Shown: positions 1-8,405 of the stretch, one piece after another
Numbering within the stretch: the stretch's first letter is position 1
Layout: each line of letters begins with the position of its first letter
The notes under the pieces: model-generated
The model's database searches: none
What the model was told of the DNA's origin: nothing
Seen by the model: only the letters and a program-made list of their open reading frames with translations
Translations under genes and position numbers: made by a program
Source of the DNA: Streptomyces tsukubensis
GTDB taxonomy: Bacteria; Actinomycetota; Actinomycetes; Streptomycetales; Streptomycetaceae
DNA length: 64,000 bases
Direction of reading: 5' to 3'
NCBI RefSeq assembly: GCF_009296025.1
Contig: NZ_CP045178.1
Span: 434,001-498,000, forward strand

Positions 1-625
1 CGGCGCCCCCGCGGATCGTGTAGCCGAACTTGTTCTTCTTGGCGTCGGTGAGCTTGTCCGCCGCCGCGTAGAACTTGTCCCAGGTGCTCGGCGGCTCCAG
101 CCCGGCCTGCTTGAACAGGTCGGTGCGGTACCAGAGCACTCCGTTGTTGGCGGAGGTAGGCACGGAGTAGACCTCGTCGCCCCGCCCGGCCGCCGACCTG
201 ACACTCTTGACCATGCTCTCGACGAGCCTGCCCTTCAGCGCGGAGTCCTTGATGCGCTTGTCGAGCGGTTCGAGGGCGTCCTGCGACACCATGCCCGCGA
301 GGTAGGCGGTGCCCACCCCGCCCACGTCGGGCAGGCCGCCACCGGAGATGGCCGTGTCGTACTTGGACTGGACGTCGGCGATGGGGATCGGGACGTACTT
401 GACCTTGATGTCCGGGTTCTTCTTCTCGAAGTCCTTGATGATCTCGGTCCAGATGGCGGTGCGCGGACCGCCGTTGTTGTCCCAGAAGGTGATCTCACCC
501 TTGCCGCTGCCTTCCGTGCCTGAACCGCTGCCGTCGTCGCCACAGGCGGTGGCGGTCAGGGCGAGCGCCGCGGTGACGGACACCACGGCCGCGGCGCGGC
601 GGCGCCGCGTCTTCGGAATCTTCAT
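1..625 (-). CDS. Sugar ABC transporter solute-binding lipoprotein (partial, C-terminus outside window)
   Basis: Family 1 extracellular solute-binding protein of a CUT1 carbohydrate ABC importer, anchored outside the membrane. The 208 visible residues begin with a basic leader (MKIPKTRRRRAAA), a hydrophobic stretch and a lipobox ending LTATACGDD, then GEITFWDNNGG and NPDIKVKYVPIP, typical of the N-lobe of these binding proteins. The ATG is at 625 with a purine-rich AGAGAAGAG just upstream. It follows the DUF6807 gene by 64 nt and is the last visible gene of the minus-strand operon that also carries both permeases; no ATPase gene is seen, so a shared MsiK-type ATPase is likely, as is usual in Streptomyces (inference). 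Substrate is unknown but probably a sugar or sugar-acid glycoside given the neighbours. Confidence 0.93.
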   Translation of the reverse strand, partial: MKIPKTRRRRAAAVVSVTAALALTATACGDDGSGSGTEGSGKGEITFWDNNGGPRTAIWTEIIKDFEKKNPDIKVKYVPIPIADVQSKYDTAISGGGLPDVGGVGTAYLAGMVSQDALEPLDKRIKDSALKGRLVESMVKSVRSAAGRGDEVYSVPTSANNGVLWYRTDLFKQAGLEPPSTWDKFYAAADKLTDAKKNKFGYTIRGGA

Positions 626-689
626 GGTCGGCTCTTCTCTGTCAGGTGTCGGTGTGGAGCTGAAGCACGGGGTGGTGGAGCGGGCACGT

Positions 690-1514
690 TCACGCGGTCA
701 CCGCCTTGCGTACGTATGCGGCGGCGGTCTCCCTGTCGAGTCCGCCGTCGGCGACGACGGTGACGATCCTGCGTACGACGGTGGCGCCCGCCTTGACGGG
801 GAGCCGCCGGTCGGGCGCGAGGGAGGAGCCGACCCCCGGGTACTCGGTGGCACGGACGAACCAGGGGTCGCGCCGGGTCTCGTCGGTCGCGCCCGCGAAG
901 ACCAGCGTCCAGCCGTCCCCCGCGAGGGCCAGCCAGTCCGCGCTGCTGCCGTGCACCGCTTCCTCGCCGTCGAGGGCCGCGCTGAACACGGTGGGCGGCG
1001 CCGCCTCCTTGGGCGCGCGCCAGAAGAAACCGCCGTATCCGGCGCCCGGGCGGCCGTTGGTGGCCGGACTGCCGATGGACAGGTCCGTTCCGCCCCGGTT
1101 GGTGAGCGAGAAGGAGAGGTCCAGTGCCCAGGCGGTCGCGGAGAGCCCGGTGGCGGCCACCGTGCGGTACTCACGCAGGAGTTCGGTGCCGTCGGCCTCC
1201 CAGCTCAGCTCCTCCACGAAGCCGTCCGGGTCCCGCAGCTTCCAGCCGATGTGGCGCTGGACCCCGTGGTTGTCGAGTTCGACGGGCCCCCGGCCGCGTA
1301 CGAAGGTACGGCCGCCCCAGAAGTTGTGTCCCGCCACATCGGGTACGGCGACGGAGGCCCCGAGGTGGTGGAGGTGGTCGGCGGGACGTTCCTCGGTGAC
1401 GGGGACGCCGGCGAGTGTCGTGACGGGGTGGAGGCGGGGCCGGCCGTCCTCCTCTGACCGGTAGCCGTAGCGGCCGACGGTGCGGCCCGCGCAGCTGAGG
1501 AGTGCCGTGGTCAT
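690..1514 (-). CDS. DUF6807 (PmoA-like) family protein
   Basis: 274-residue protein of the DUF6807 family (once annotated methane oxygenase PmoA), cytosolic with no leader. Family-like features are the N-terminal HHLGASVAVPDVAGHNFWGG region, GFVEELSWEADG in the middle, and GYGGFFWRAP followed by a DWLALAG segment. Members commonly sit beside Gfo/Idh dehydrogenases and sugar importers in Actinobacteria; the biochemical role is not established and I do not assign one. Its ATG (1514) overlaps the stop of the upstream Gfo/Idh gene by 4 nt (ATGA), indicating translational coupling. Confidence 0.88.
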   Translation of the reverse strand: MTTALLSCAGRTVGRYGYRSEEDGRPRLHPVTTLAGVPVTEERPADHLHHLGASVAVPDVAGHNFWGGRTFVRGRGPVELDNHGVQRHIGWKLRDPDGFVEELSWEADGTELLREYRTVAATGLSATAWALDLSFSLTNRGGTDLSIGSPATNGRPGAGYGGFFWRAPKEAAPPTVFSAALDGEEAVHGSSADWLALAGDGWTLVFAGATDETRRDPWFVRATEYPGVGSSLAPDRRLPVKAGATVVRRIVTVVADGGLDRETAAAYVRKAVTA

Positions 1515-2692
1515 GGGGTGATCACCTCGTCGGCCCGCGCCCAGGGGGCGCCCAGTTCGGAGAAGAGGCTGAGTGTCTCTGCCCCTGCGGTGACCAGGTC
1601 GTCGATCCCGTGCACGGTGCGCCGCACCCCGCCGTCCGCCCCGTCCTCGCGGGTCTCCCATGCCCGCGCCGGGAGAGCGGCGGGTTCTGGCGCGGTGCGT
1701 ACGGCCTCGACGACCCGCATGAACGCGCCGACACGCTCCAGTGGAACGAGGAGCGGTGCGGAGCGGGCCAGGTGGTCGACCAGGTTCTCCAGGAGGTCGG
1801 TCCTCCCGTACACGGTCTCCTCGGGCCCGTGGCCCGCGCGCTGGACGAGGACGCGGTCCTGCTTGTACCAGAGGACGACCCGGCCCCGCTCACCGTGGAC
1901 GATCACGTACGGTTCGCCCGCCCGCTCGGCGCAGAGGGTGACGGCGGCGGTGACCTGGAGGCCGCCCTCGGTGGTGACGCGGACGCAGCTGGTGTCGTCC
2001 GCCTCGATGTCGTGGGCCCGGAACAGCTCGGTCTCCATGGTCACCACGTCGTCGGCTCTCCCGCGTCCGGCGAGTTCGAGCGCGGTCGCGACGGCGTGGG
2101 CGAGGGGGTTGGTGAGCACGCCGTCGACCACGTCGCTCCCGTCGAGCCTGCGCCGGCCCGCCCAGGGCGCACGGCGGAAGTAGGCGTCGTCGCGGATCCA
2201 GGCACCCGCGGCGCCCACACCGGTCACCTCGCCGATGGCGCCGGAGCGTACGAGGCTCTTGATGGCGGGCACGGCGTGCGAGCCGAAGGACTGGAATCCC
2301 ACCTGGCAGGCGATGCCCGCCGCGCTGACGGCCTCGGCCGTCCGGACGTAGTCGGCCCAGGTCGCGGCCGGCGGTTTCTCAAGGAGAAGGTGGACACCGC
2401 GGGCTGCGGCGGTCAGGGCAAGCCCCGTGTGGGTCTGGATGGGGGTGCAGATGATCGCGGCCCGCGCCCCGGTGGAGTCGAGGAGGGCCCCGAAATCGGC
2501 GGACTGCTCGGGCGGTTCACCGGCGAAGGCGTCGAGTTCGTCGGTGGTCAGCGGGGCGGTGTCGCAGATCCCGACCAGCTTGACCACGCGGAGGTGCTGG
2601 AGGCGGCGGATGTTGGCGAGGTGCCGGCGGCCGTGGCCTCTGGCACCGGCCAGGACGACGGGGAGGGGCGTTTCGCTCGGGCTCTCGGCCAT
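1511..2692 (-). CDS. Gfo/Idh/MocA family NAD(P)-dependent dehydrogenase
   Basis: 393-residue oxidoreductase with an N-terminal Rossmann domain (VVLAGARGHGRRH near residues 10-22), the EKPPA motif typical of the Gfo/Idh/MocA family (consensus EKP) and a C-terminal alpha/beta domain. It probably oxidises a sugar or sugar derivative, which in this operon could supply the aldonate for the IlvD-type dehydratase (inference). Two starts are possible: ATG 2704 gives an ATGA overlap with the upstream permease, but its SD would abut the start. ATG 2692 has GAAGGA about 5 nt upstream and is preferred. The stop overlaps the DUF6807 start by 4 nt. Confidence 0.9.
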   Translation of the reverse strand: MAESPSETPLPVVLAGARGHGRRHLANIRRLQHLRVVKLVGICDTAPLTTDELDAFAGEPPEQSADFGALLDSTGARAAIICTPIQTHTGLALTAAARGVHLLLEKPPAATWADYVRTAEAVSAAGIACQVGFQSFGSHAVPAIKSLVRSGAIGEVTGVGAAGAWIRDDAYFRRAPWAGRRRLDGSDVVDGVLTNPLAHAVATALELAGRGRADDVVTMETELFRAHDIEADDTSCVRVTTEGGLQVTAAVTLCAERAGEPYVIVHGERGRVVLWYKQDRVLVQRAGHGPEETVYGRTDLLENLVDHLARSAPLLVPLERVGAFMRVVEAVRTAPEPAALPARAWETREDGADGGVRRTVHGIDDLVTAGAETLSLFSELGAPWARADEVITP

Positions 2693-2700
2693 GGGGTCCT

Positions 2701-3612
2701 TCATCCCTTCACCGCGCCGGCGCTGAAACCCGTGATGAGCCACTTCTGGATGAAGGCGAAGACGATGACCACGGGCACCGCGGCGATGACGCCGCCCGCG
2801 GCGAGTGCGCCCAGGTCGACGCTGTCCGCGCCGATGAGGGTGTTGAGGCCGACCGGGATCGTCTGCTTGTCCTGCTCGCTGAGGAACATCAGGGCGAACA
2901 GGAAGTGGTTCCAGCTGTGCACGAAGGCGAAGGAGCCGACGGCGATCAGTCCGGGGCGCAGCAGCGGGAGGACGACGGCGCGGAAGGCCTTGAGGCGGGA
3001 GCAGCCGTCGACCCAGGCGGCCTCCTCCAGGGTGACCGGGACGTTCTTGATGAAGCCGCTGATCAGGATGATCGAGAGGGGCAGTTGGAAGACGGTCTCC
3101 GCGATGACGACGCTGCCGAGAGAGTTGATCATCTGGAGGTTCTTGAAGATCTCGAAGAGCGGCACGAGCATGAGGGCGCCAGGGATGAACTGCGAGCAGA
3201 GCAGGGCCAGCATGAAGGCGCCCTTGATCCTGAAGTCGAACCGGGCCAGGGCGTAGCCGCCCGCCAGGGCGACCAGGGTCGTGGCGATCAGCGTCGCGAC
3301 CCCGACGATCATGCTGTTCTGGAAGAAGACGGCGAAGCTCCGCTCGTTCCAGACCTTGGAGAAGTGCTCCCCCGTCATCGGCCAGGGCACCGGCGAGGTG
3401 GAGCCCGCGGGCCGTACGGCGAACAGGAGCATCCAGTAGAAGGGGATGAGCGTGAAGAGGAGGTAGACGCCGAGCGGCAGGTAGATCTGCCAGCGGGGCA
3501 CCTCGTCGAAGGGGCGCCCGCGCCCTGTGCGGCGGCGTGCGGACGGTGGCTGGGCTCCGTGCCCGGGGCGGGAGGAGGCGGCACTGTCCTTCGCGGTGAG
3601 TACGACGGTCAT
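2701..3612 (-). CDS. Carbohydrate ABC transporter permease (CUT1, MalG-like)
   Basis: 303-residue inner-membrane permease with about six transmembrane helices after a basic, Pro-rich N-terminus. The EAA loop is present (EEAAWVDGCSRLKAFRAVVL), which contacts the ATPase. PFYWMLLFAVRP near the N-terminus and WLITGFSAGAVKG at the C-terminus are typical of MalG/UgpE-type partners. Its ATG overlaps the stop of the other permease by 4 nt, so the pair is co-translated and forms the heterodimeric channel for the sugar-binding lipoprotein at the left edge. Confidence 0.95.
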   Translation of the reverse strand: MTVVLTAKDSAASSRPGHGAQPPSARRRTGRGRPFDEVPRWQIYLPLGVYLLFTLIPFYWMLLFAVRPAGSTSPVPWPMTGEHFSKVWNERSFAVFFQNSMIVGVATLIATTLVALAGGYALARFDFRIKGAFMLALLCSQFIPGALMLVPLFEIFKNLQMINSLGSVVIAETVFQLPLSIILISGFIKNVPVTLEEAAWVDGCSRLKAFRAVVLPLLRPGLIAVGSFAFVHSWNHFLFALMFLSEQDKQTIPVGLNTLIGADSVDLGALAAGGVIAAVPVVIVFAFIQKWLITGFSAGAVKG

Positions 3613-4541
3613 TTTCGGTCGCCTCCGAACTTGCTCAGGCGCAGGTAGAGAATCGAGCAGAAGAGGAGGATCACGAAGGCGACGGTGGTGAGCGCGGAGG
3701 CGTATCCGAAGTCGTGCCCCTCGATCCCGGTGTTGGCGACATAGAGCGGCAGAGTGGTGGTCTCGCCCGCGGGCCCGCCGCCGGTGAGGGTGTACAGCAG
3801 GTCGACGTTGTTGAACTCCCAGACCCCGCGCAGCAGTGTGGCGAGGACGATCGCGTCCCGCAGGTGCGGGAGGGTGATGTGGAAGAACTGCCGCAGCCGC
3901 CCGGCGCCGTCGACCGATGCCGCCTCGTACAACTCCTTGGAGACGGACTGCAGGTCGGCGAGGATGAGGATGGCGAAGAAGGGGACGCCGCGCCAGAGTT
4001 CGGAGACGGTGGCCGCCCAGAAGACGGTCCCCGTGTCCGAGAGCACCGACGTGCCGTACTCGCCGATCCCCGCGTCGGCGAGGTAGCGGCTGAAGCCGGT
4101 CGAGGAGTTGTAGAGCAGGATCCAGATGGTGCTTGTCAGGACTCCGGAGACGGCCCAGGGCGAGAAGACCATGGCCCGGGAGATGCCGCGCCCGATGAAG
4201 CTCTGGTTGACGATCAGGGCGAGCGCGAGGCCGAGGGCCAGTTGCAGGGCGACCTGGGTGAAGACCCATTGGGCGCTGAAGCCGAGCGTCGGCCAGAACT
4301 GGTCGTCCTCGGTGAAGATCCGGGTGAAGTTGTCGAGTCCGGCGAAGCCGTTCCGCCACGGCTTGGTGACGTTGTAGTGGCGCAGGCTGTAGTAGAAGAC
4401 GCTGATCACCGGGTAGGCGATGAAGCCAAGCATCAGCAGCCCCGCGGGCGCGATCAGCAGATACGGCAGGCGGCGGGGGCTCGCCGTGCGGCGCCGTGGC
4501 GCTTTGGGCGGCGGTGTGGCCACGGCGGCGGATGGGGCCAT
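3609..4541 (-). CDS. Carbohydrate ABC transporter permease (CUT1, MalF-like)
   Basis: 310-residue permease with about six transmembrane helices: a first helix at PYLLIAPAGLLMLGFIAYPV, then the periplasmic segment and the EAA loop (ELYEAASVDGAGRLRQFFHI) before the last two helices. It is the MalF/UgpA-type partner of the next gene. It lies 231 nt downstream of the IlvD-type gene, the largest internal gap of the operon, so a second promoter there is possible. No distinctive SD is visible before ATG 4541 apart from a weak GGGAA stretch. Confidence 0.95.
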   Translation of the reverse strand: MAPSAAVATPPPKAPRRRTASPRRLPYLLIAPAGLLMLGFIAYPVISVFYYSLRHYNVTKPWRNGFAGLDNFTRIFTEDDQFWPTLGFSAQWVFTQVALQLALGLALALIVNQSFIGRGISRAMVFSPWAVSGVLTSTIWILLYNSSTGFSRYLADAGIGEYGTSVLSDTGTVFWAATVSELWRGVPFFAILILADLQSVSKELYEAASVDGAGRLRQFFHITLPHLRDAIVLATLLRGVWEFNNVDLLYTLTGGGPAGETTTLPLYVANTGIEGHDFGYASALTTVAFVILLFCSILYLRLSKFGGDRK

Positions 4542-4772
4542 GACACGTCTCCGTTCTCTGGGAAGTGCTCGATGCGCGCGGGCGTGCCGTGCTGCGGGCG
4601 TGCTGTGCTGTGCTCTGGGGCGGGCTGTGCTACGGGCGTGTGGCGCTGTGCCGCCGGGCGGGCTGTGGCGTCGGGCCGTCGACGCTTTCGGCGGCGCGGG
4701 TGAGGTGCGGTGGTGGTACCTGGGAGGGGGGGAGGGCCCTCCGGCTTCTCAGCCCTTCGGCCCCTCGGCCCC
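4542..4772. other. Intra-operon spacer with G/T-rich low-complexity sequence
   Basis: Between the dehydratase and the MalF-like permease. It contains repetitive plus-strand runs of the type GCTGTGCTGTGCTC and GGGCGTGTGGCGCTGTGCC and a CGGCCCCTCGGCCCCTC run near 4757-4775. No coding pattern fits. It could hold an internal promoter or RNA-processing site that separates transporter from enzyme expression, but nothing specific is recognisable. Confidence 0.4.
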
Positions 4773-6527
4773 TCAGCCCACGTACGGTTCTGGCACTTCT
4801 CCCTGCCTGGCCAGGAACGCGAAGTCGCATCCGGTGTCGGCCTGGGTGATCTGGTCCTGGTAGAGCGCTCCGTAACCGCGCCCGTAACGCTCGGGCGGCG
4901 GGGTCCACGCGGCCCTGCGCCGCTCCATTTCCTCGTCGGACACGTCGAGATGGAGCAGCCGTGCCGCCACGTCCAGCATGACCGGATCACCGGTGCGCAC
5001 CAGGGCGAGCGGCCCGCCGACGAAGGACTCCGGCGCGATGTGCAGCACGCAGGCCCCGTAACTGGTGCCGCTCATCCGGGCGTCGGAGATCCGCACCATG
5101 TCCCGTACGCCCTGCTTCAGCAGGTAGTCAGGGATGGGCAGCATGCCGTACTCGGGCATGCCGGGGCCTCCCTTCGGTCCGGCGTTGCGCAGCACGAGCA
5201 CATGGTCGGGGGTGAGGGCCAGTGCGGGGTCGTTGATGGTGCGCTGCATCTCCTGGTAGGTGTCGAAGACGACAGCGGGGCCTGTGTGGCGCAGCAGGTG
5301 CGGCTCGGCGGCGATGTGCTTGATCACCGCGCCGTCGGGACAGAGGTTGCCGCGCAGCACCGCCACTCCGCCCTCGTCCGCCAGCGCGTGGGAGCGCTCC
5401 CGTATGACGTCGCTGTTGTGCACCTGTGCGCCGGCGAGCTGCGCGCGGAGGGTGTCGTGCTCGACGGTGGGGCGGTCCAGGTGCAGTACGTCGGTGAGCC
5501 GCGCGAGGAAGGCGGGCAGCCCTCCGGCGAAGTGGAAGTCCTCCATCAGGTACTTTCCGCCGGGGCGGAGGTTGGCGAGGACGGGGACGGTGCGGGCGAT
5601 CCGGTCGAAGTCGTCCAGGGTGAGTTTCACCCCGGAGCGGCCCGCCATCGCGATCAGATGGATGACGGCGTTGGTGGAGCCGCCGAGGGCGAGGACCGTG
5701 GCGACGGCGTCCTCGTACGCCTCAGCGGTGAGGAGCTGTGACAACTTCATTTGCCGCCGTACCAGTTCCACGATCCGGAGACCGGAGCGCGCGGCCATCC
5801 GCTCGTGCCCCGAGTCGACGGCCGGGATGGACGAGGCGCCTGCCACGGTCACGCCGAGCGCCTCGGCGGCGGCCGTCAGGGTGGAGGCGGTGCCCATGGT
5901 CATGCAGTGGCCTGCCGAGCGGGCGAGGCCGTTCTCCAGTTCTGCCATCTCGCAGTCGCCGATGAGTCCGGCCCGTCTGTCGTCCCAGTACTTCCACATG
6001 TCCGTGCCGGAGCCGAGGACCTCGCTGCGCCAGTGCCCCGGCAGCATCGGCCCTGCGGGCACGAAGACGGTCGGCAGGTCGACGGAGGCGGCGCCCATCA
6101 GCAGCGCGGGGGTCGTCTTGTCGCAGCCGCCGAGCAGCACCGCGCCGTCGACGGGGTAGGAACGCAGCAGCTCCTCCGTCTCCATCGCGAGCATGTTGCG
6201 GTAGAGCATCGGGGTGGGCTTCTGGAAGGTCTCGGAGAGCGTGGAGACCGGGAATTCGAGTGGGAACCCGCCCGCCTGCCAGACGCCCCGCTTCACCGCC
6301 TGCGCCCGGTCGCGCAGGTGGACATGGCAGGGGTTGATGTCGGACCAGGTGTTGAGGATCGCGATGACCGGCTTGCCCAGGTGTTCCTCCGGCAGGTAAC
6401 CGAGCTGGCGGGTGCGGGCCCGGTGGCTGAACGAGCGCAGCCCCTCCGTGCCGTACCACTGGTGGCTGCGCAGTTCGCCGGGGGCGATACGGGCGCTCTC
6501 GTCGTCCGGCGTGTGTACCTGTCTCAT
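4773..6527 (-). CDS. IlvD/Edd-family sugar-acid dehydratase
   Basis: 584-residue dehydratase of the IlvD/Edd family. Three conserved cysteines expected to hold the Fe-S cluster are present: NPCH (C67), GGCDKTTP (C135) and GHCMTMGTAST (C208). The N-terminal YGTEGLRSFSHRAR block and the sugar-transport context fit the aldonate subgroup (arabonate, xylonate or gluconate dehydratases) rather than biosynthetic dihydroxyacid dehydratase. It would convert an aldonate to a 2-keto-3-deoxy acid. ATG 6527 overlaps the stop of the upstream DapA-type gene by 4 nt and is preferred over a GTG three codons upstream. Confidence 0.92.
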   Translation of the reverse strand: MRQVHTPDDESARIAPGELRSHQWYGTEGLRSFSHRARTRQLGYLPEEHLGKPVIAILNTWSDINPCHVHLRDRAQAVKRGVWQAGGFPLEFPVSTLSETFQKPTPMLYRNMLAMETEELLRSYPVDGAVLLGGCDKTTPALLMGAASVDLPTVFVPAGPMLPGHWRSEVLGSGTDMWKYWDDRRAGLIGDCEMAELENGLARSAGHCMTMGTASTLTAAAEALGVTVAGASSIPAVDSGHERMAARSGLRIVELVRRQMKLSQLLTAEAYEDAVATVLALGGSTNAVIHLIAMAGRSGVKLTLDDFDRIARTVPVLANLRPGGKYLMEDFHFAGGLPAFLARLTDVLHLDRPTVEHDTLRAQLAGAQVHNSDVIRERSHALADEGGVAVLRGNLCPDGAVIKHIAAEPHLLRHTGPAVVFDTYQEMQRTINDPALALTPDHVLVLRNAGPKGGPGMPEYGMLPIPDYLLKQGVRDMVRISDARMSGTSYGACVLHIAPESFVGGPLALVRTGDPVMLDVAARLLHLDVSDEEMERRRAAWTPPPERYGRGYGALYQDQITQADTGCDFAFLARQGEVPEPYVG

Positions 6528-7426
6528 ATGGACCACTCGGCGATCAGCTCGGCGACCTCGGCGCGCCGGGGCCCCGGCAGGATCCGGCTGGGTGCGCGTA
6601 CGTCACGGCGGCAGAGCCCCAGTGCGGACAGGGCCTCCTTGACGACGCTCACGTTGTTGGCGGACTGCTCGTCGGCGCGGAGTTCCTCGAAGCGGCGGAT
6701 CTGCTCCCAGACCTTCATCGCCGCCGTGTAGTCGCCGGCCCGCAGCGCGTCCAGCATGGCGAGCGAGACACCGGGGGCGACATTGACGAGACCCGAGGTG
6801 AATCCGGTGGCGCCGGAGGCGAAGTAGGAGGGGGCGTACAGCTCGGCGAGGCCCGCGACCCAGACGAACCGCTCAAGCCCCGCGTCCCTGGCGAAGGCTC
6901 CGAAGCGTGCGGCGTCGGGGACGGCGTACTTCGCCCCGATGACGTTGGGGCAGTGGTCGGCCAGCTCGGCGAGGCGGTCACCGGCGAGCCGCGCGTTGCG
7001 GATGTACGGGACGATCCCCAGGTCGGGCACGGACTCGGCTATCGCCCGGTGGTAGTCGACCCAGCCGTCCTGCGCGATGTACGGGTGCGCGGGCTGGTGC
7101 ACCATCACCATCTCGGCTCCGCCGTCCCTGGCGTGTTCGGCGGCGGCCACGGCGGTCGACACGTCATGTCCGACGCCTACGAGGACGAGGGCGCGGCCCG
7201 CGCTCTCCTCGATGGTCAACTCGGTGACCGCACGCCGCTCGTCGAGGGTGAGCGCGTAGAACTCGCCGGTATTGCCGTTCGGGGTGACGGTGCGGACGCC
7301 ACCGTCGAGGAGCCTGTTCAGCAGGGCGCGGTGCGCCGCGGTGTCGATCTCCCCGCTCTCGGCGAACGGGGTCACGGGGATCGCCACAACATCTGCGAGG
7401 GCCGCCTTGAGCGGGGAGAAATCCAT
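6524..7426 (-). CDS. DapA/NAL-superfamily lyase or dehydratase (KDG aldolase / KdgD-like)
   Basis: 300-residue TIM-barrel enzyme of the dihydrodipicolinate synthase/N-acetylneuraminate lyase superfamily. The substrate-carboxylate loop NGNTGE (residues 50-55), a barrel tyrosine (Y141 in VPYIRNAR) and the Schiff-base lysine (K166 in NVIGAKYAVPD) are visible. Next to an IlvD-type dehydratase, the likely job is cleavage or dehydration of a 2-keto-3-deoxy sugar acid, for example a KDG-type aldolase or 5-dehydro-4-deoxyglucarate dehydratase. ATG 7426 has AAAGG about 9 nt upstream. A GTG at 7480, overlapping the regulator stop, would add 18 residues that do not look like family sequence. Confidence 0.88.
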   Translation of the reverse strand: MDFSPLKAALADVVAIPVTPFAESGEIDTAAHRALLNRLLDGGVRTVTPNGNTGEFYALTLDERRAVTELTIEESAGRALVLVGVGHDVSTAVAAAEHARDGGAEMVMVHQPAHPYIAQDGWVDYHRAIAESVPDLGIVPYIRNARLAGDRLAELADHCPNVIGAKYAVPDAARFGAFARDAGLERFVWVAGLAELYAPSYFASGATGFTSGLVNVAPGVSLAMLDALRAGDYTAAMKVWEQIRRFEELRADEQSANNVSVVKEALSALGLCRRDVRAPSRILPGPRRAEVAELIAEWSI

Positions 7427-7476
7427 ACGGACTGGCCTTTCTTCGATGTACCGGCGGTACGTTCCCGGCTGCTGGT

Positions 7477-8133
7477 TCACGCCGTGTCACCCCCGTCCTC
7501 GTCGTCGGGGAAGGCGCGGTGCACGAAGGACGCGATGTGGTGGTGGAGCGCCCCGGTGGCGGCCTCGGCGTCACCGGCGAGAGCGAGCCGCAGGATCTCG
7601 CGGTGCTCGGCCGCCTCACGCTCCCAGGAGGGGACCGCCGACCAGGCCACCGTGGAGACGAGTGCGGCCTGGTCGCGGATCTCGTCGAGCATCCGGGAGA
7701 GCAGCGGGTTGCCGCAGCGCAGGTAGAGAGCGCGATGAAAGTCGCGGTTGGCCAGCGAACGGTCCGCCTTGTCGCTCGCCGAGTCGGCTTTCTCCAGCGC
7801 CTCCTGGGCCGCTTCGAGCGAGGCCCCGCGGGTGATGGAGCGGCGCAGCGCCTCGGGCTCCAGGAGCAGGCGTACGTCGTAGACCTCCCTGGCCATGGCC
7901 GCGTCGACGAGCCGCACGGTGGCGCCCTTGTACTGGCTCATCACCACGAGCCCGGTGCCCGCGAGGGTCTTCAGCGCCTCACGTACGGGGGTCTTCGACA
8001 CCCCGAACCGCGCGGCGAGTTCGGTCTCCACCAGGGCCTGGCCCGGCCTCAGCTGCGCGGTCAGGATCGCGTGCTTGACGGCCTCCAATACGTACTGGGT
8101 CCTGGACGGGATCGGGGCGGGCGCAAAGGTCAT
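7477..8133 (-). CDS. GntR-family (FCD/FadR-type) transcriptional regulator
   Basis: 218-residue regulator. The N-terminal winged helix-turn-helix includes AILTAQLRPGQALVETELAARFGVSKTPVREAL, reported here only as the block around residues 22-54, and ends with the characteristic KTPVREAL. The all-helical C-terminal FCD effector domain has the VYDVRLLLEPEALR start and HREILRLALAGD plus HHH metal or ligand residues near the end. As first gene of the minus-strand operon it probably represses the operon and responds to a sugar-acid intermediate. A palindromic region 30-65 nt upstream of its start is a plausible autoregulatory operator. Confidence 0.93.
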   Translation of the reverse strand: MTFAPAPIPSRTQYVLEAVKHAILTAQLRPGQALVETELAARFGVSKTPVREALKTLAGTGLVVMSQYKGATVRLVDAAMAREVYDVRLLLEPEALRRSITRGASLEAAQEALEKADSASDKADRSLANRDFHRALYLRCGNPLLSRMLDEIRDQAALVSTVAWSAVPSWEREAAEHREILRLALAGDAEAATGALHHHIASFVHRAFPDDEDGGDTA

Positions 8134-8160
8134 GGGTGACGGGCTCTCACATCTCGCGTA

Positions 8161-8196
8161 TCGCGTCTCATATATGACGTACGAAGTACGACGCGA
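8161..8196. promoter_or_regulatory. Candidate GntR operator/promoter region
   Basis: A nested symmetrical region just upstream of the GntR start. The outer arms TCGCGTC (8161-8167) and GACGCGA (8190-8196) are perfect inverted repeats. Inside them lies a perfect 10-bp palindrome TCATATATGA (8168-8177), followed by the quasi-palindrome ACGTACGAAGTACG. This AT-rich island is conspicuous in the local GC context and is the expected place for an FCD-family GntR operator. Function is inferred. Confidence 0.55.
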
Positions 8197-8405
8197 TGAA
8201 GCTAGAGGGGGCGCGAATGTTTCGTCAACGCTTCTGACAGAGGAAGTCGATGTCAATTCCCTACGAGGCCTCTGAGCCAAGTACGGGCGCCGGAGCGTGG
8301 GTTGGTGGTACAGGACCGGGCCGCGCCCCGCCGACTCGAAGTTGCCCGCGCCCCGTCGCCGACGGAGCCCCGCGCCTTGTCGTCGGAGCGAGCTGCCGGC
8401 CCGGA
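8197..8405. other. Intergenic spacer, no gene seen
   Basis: Between the GntR promoter region and the 3' end of the membrane protease-like gene. A short tight palindrome CCGTCG-C-CGACGG lies at 8353-8365 and could contribute to termination of the minus-strand transcript. Nothing else is recognisable. Confidence 0.3.

Noticed and set aside
1502..3256. 584-codon open frame on the plus strand opposite the Gfo/Idh and permease genes
   Set aside because: It is a shadow of GC-rich codons. The minus strand shows clear family motifs and overlapping starts, while the plus frame has none.
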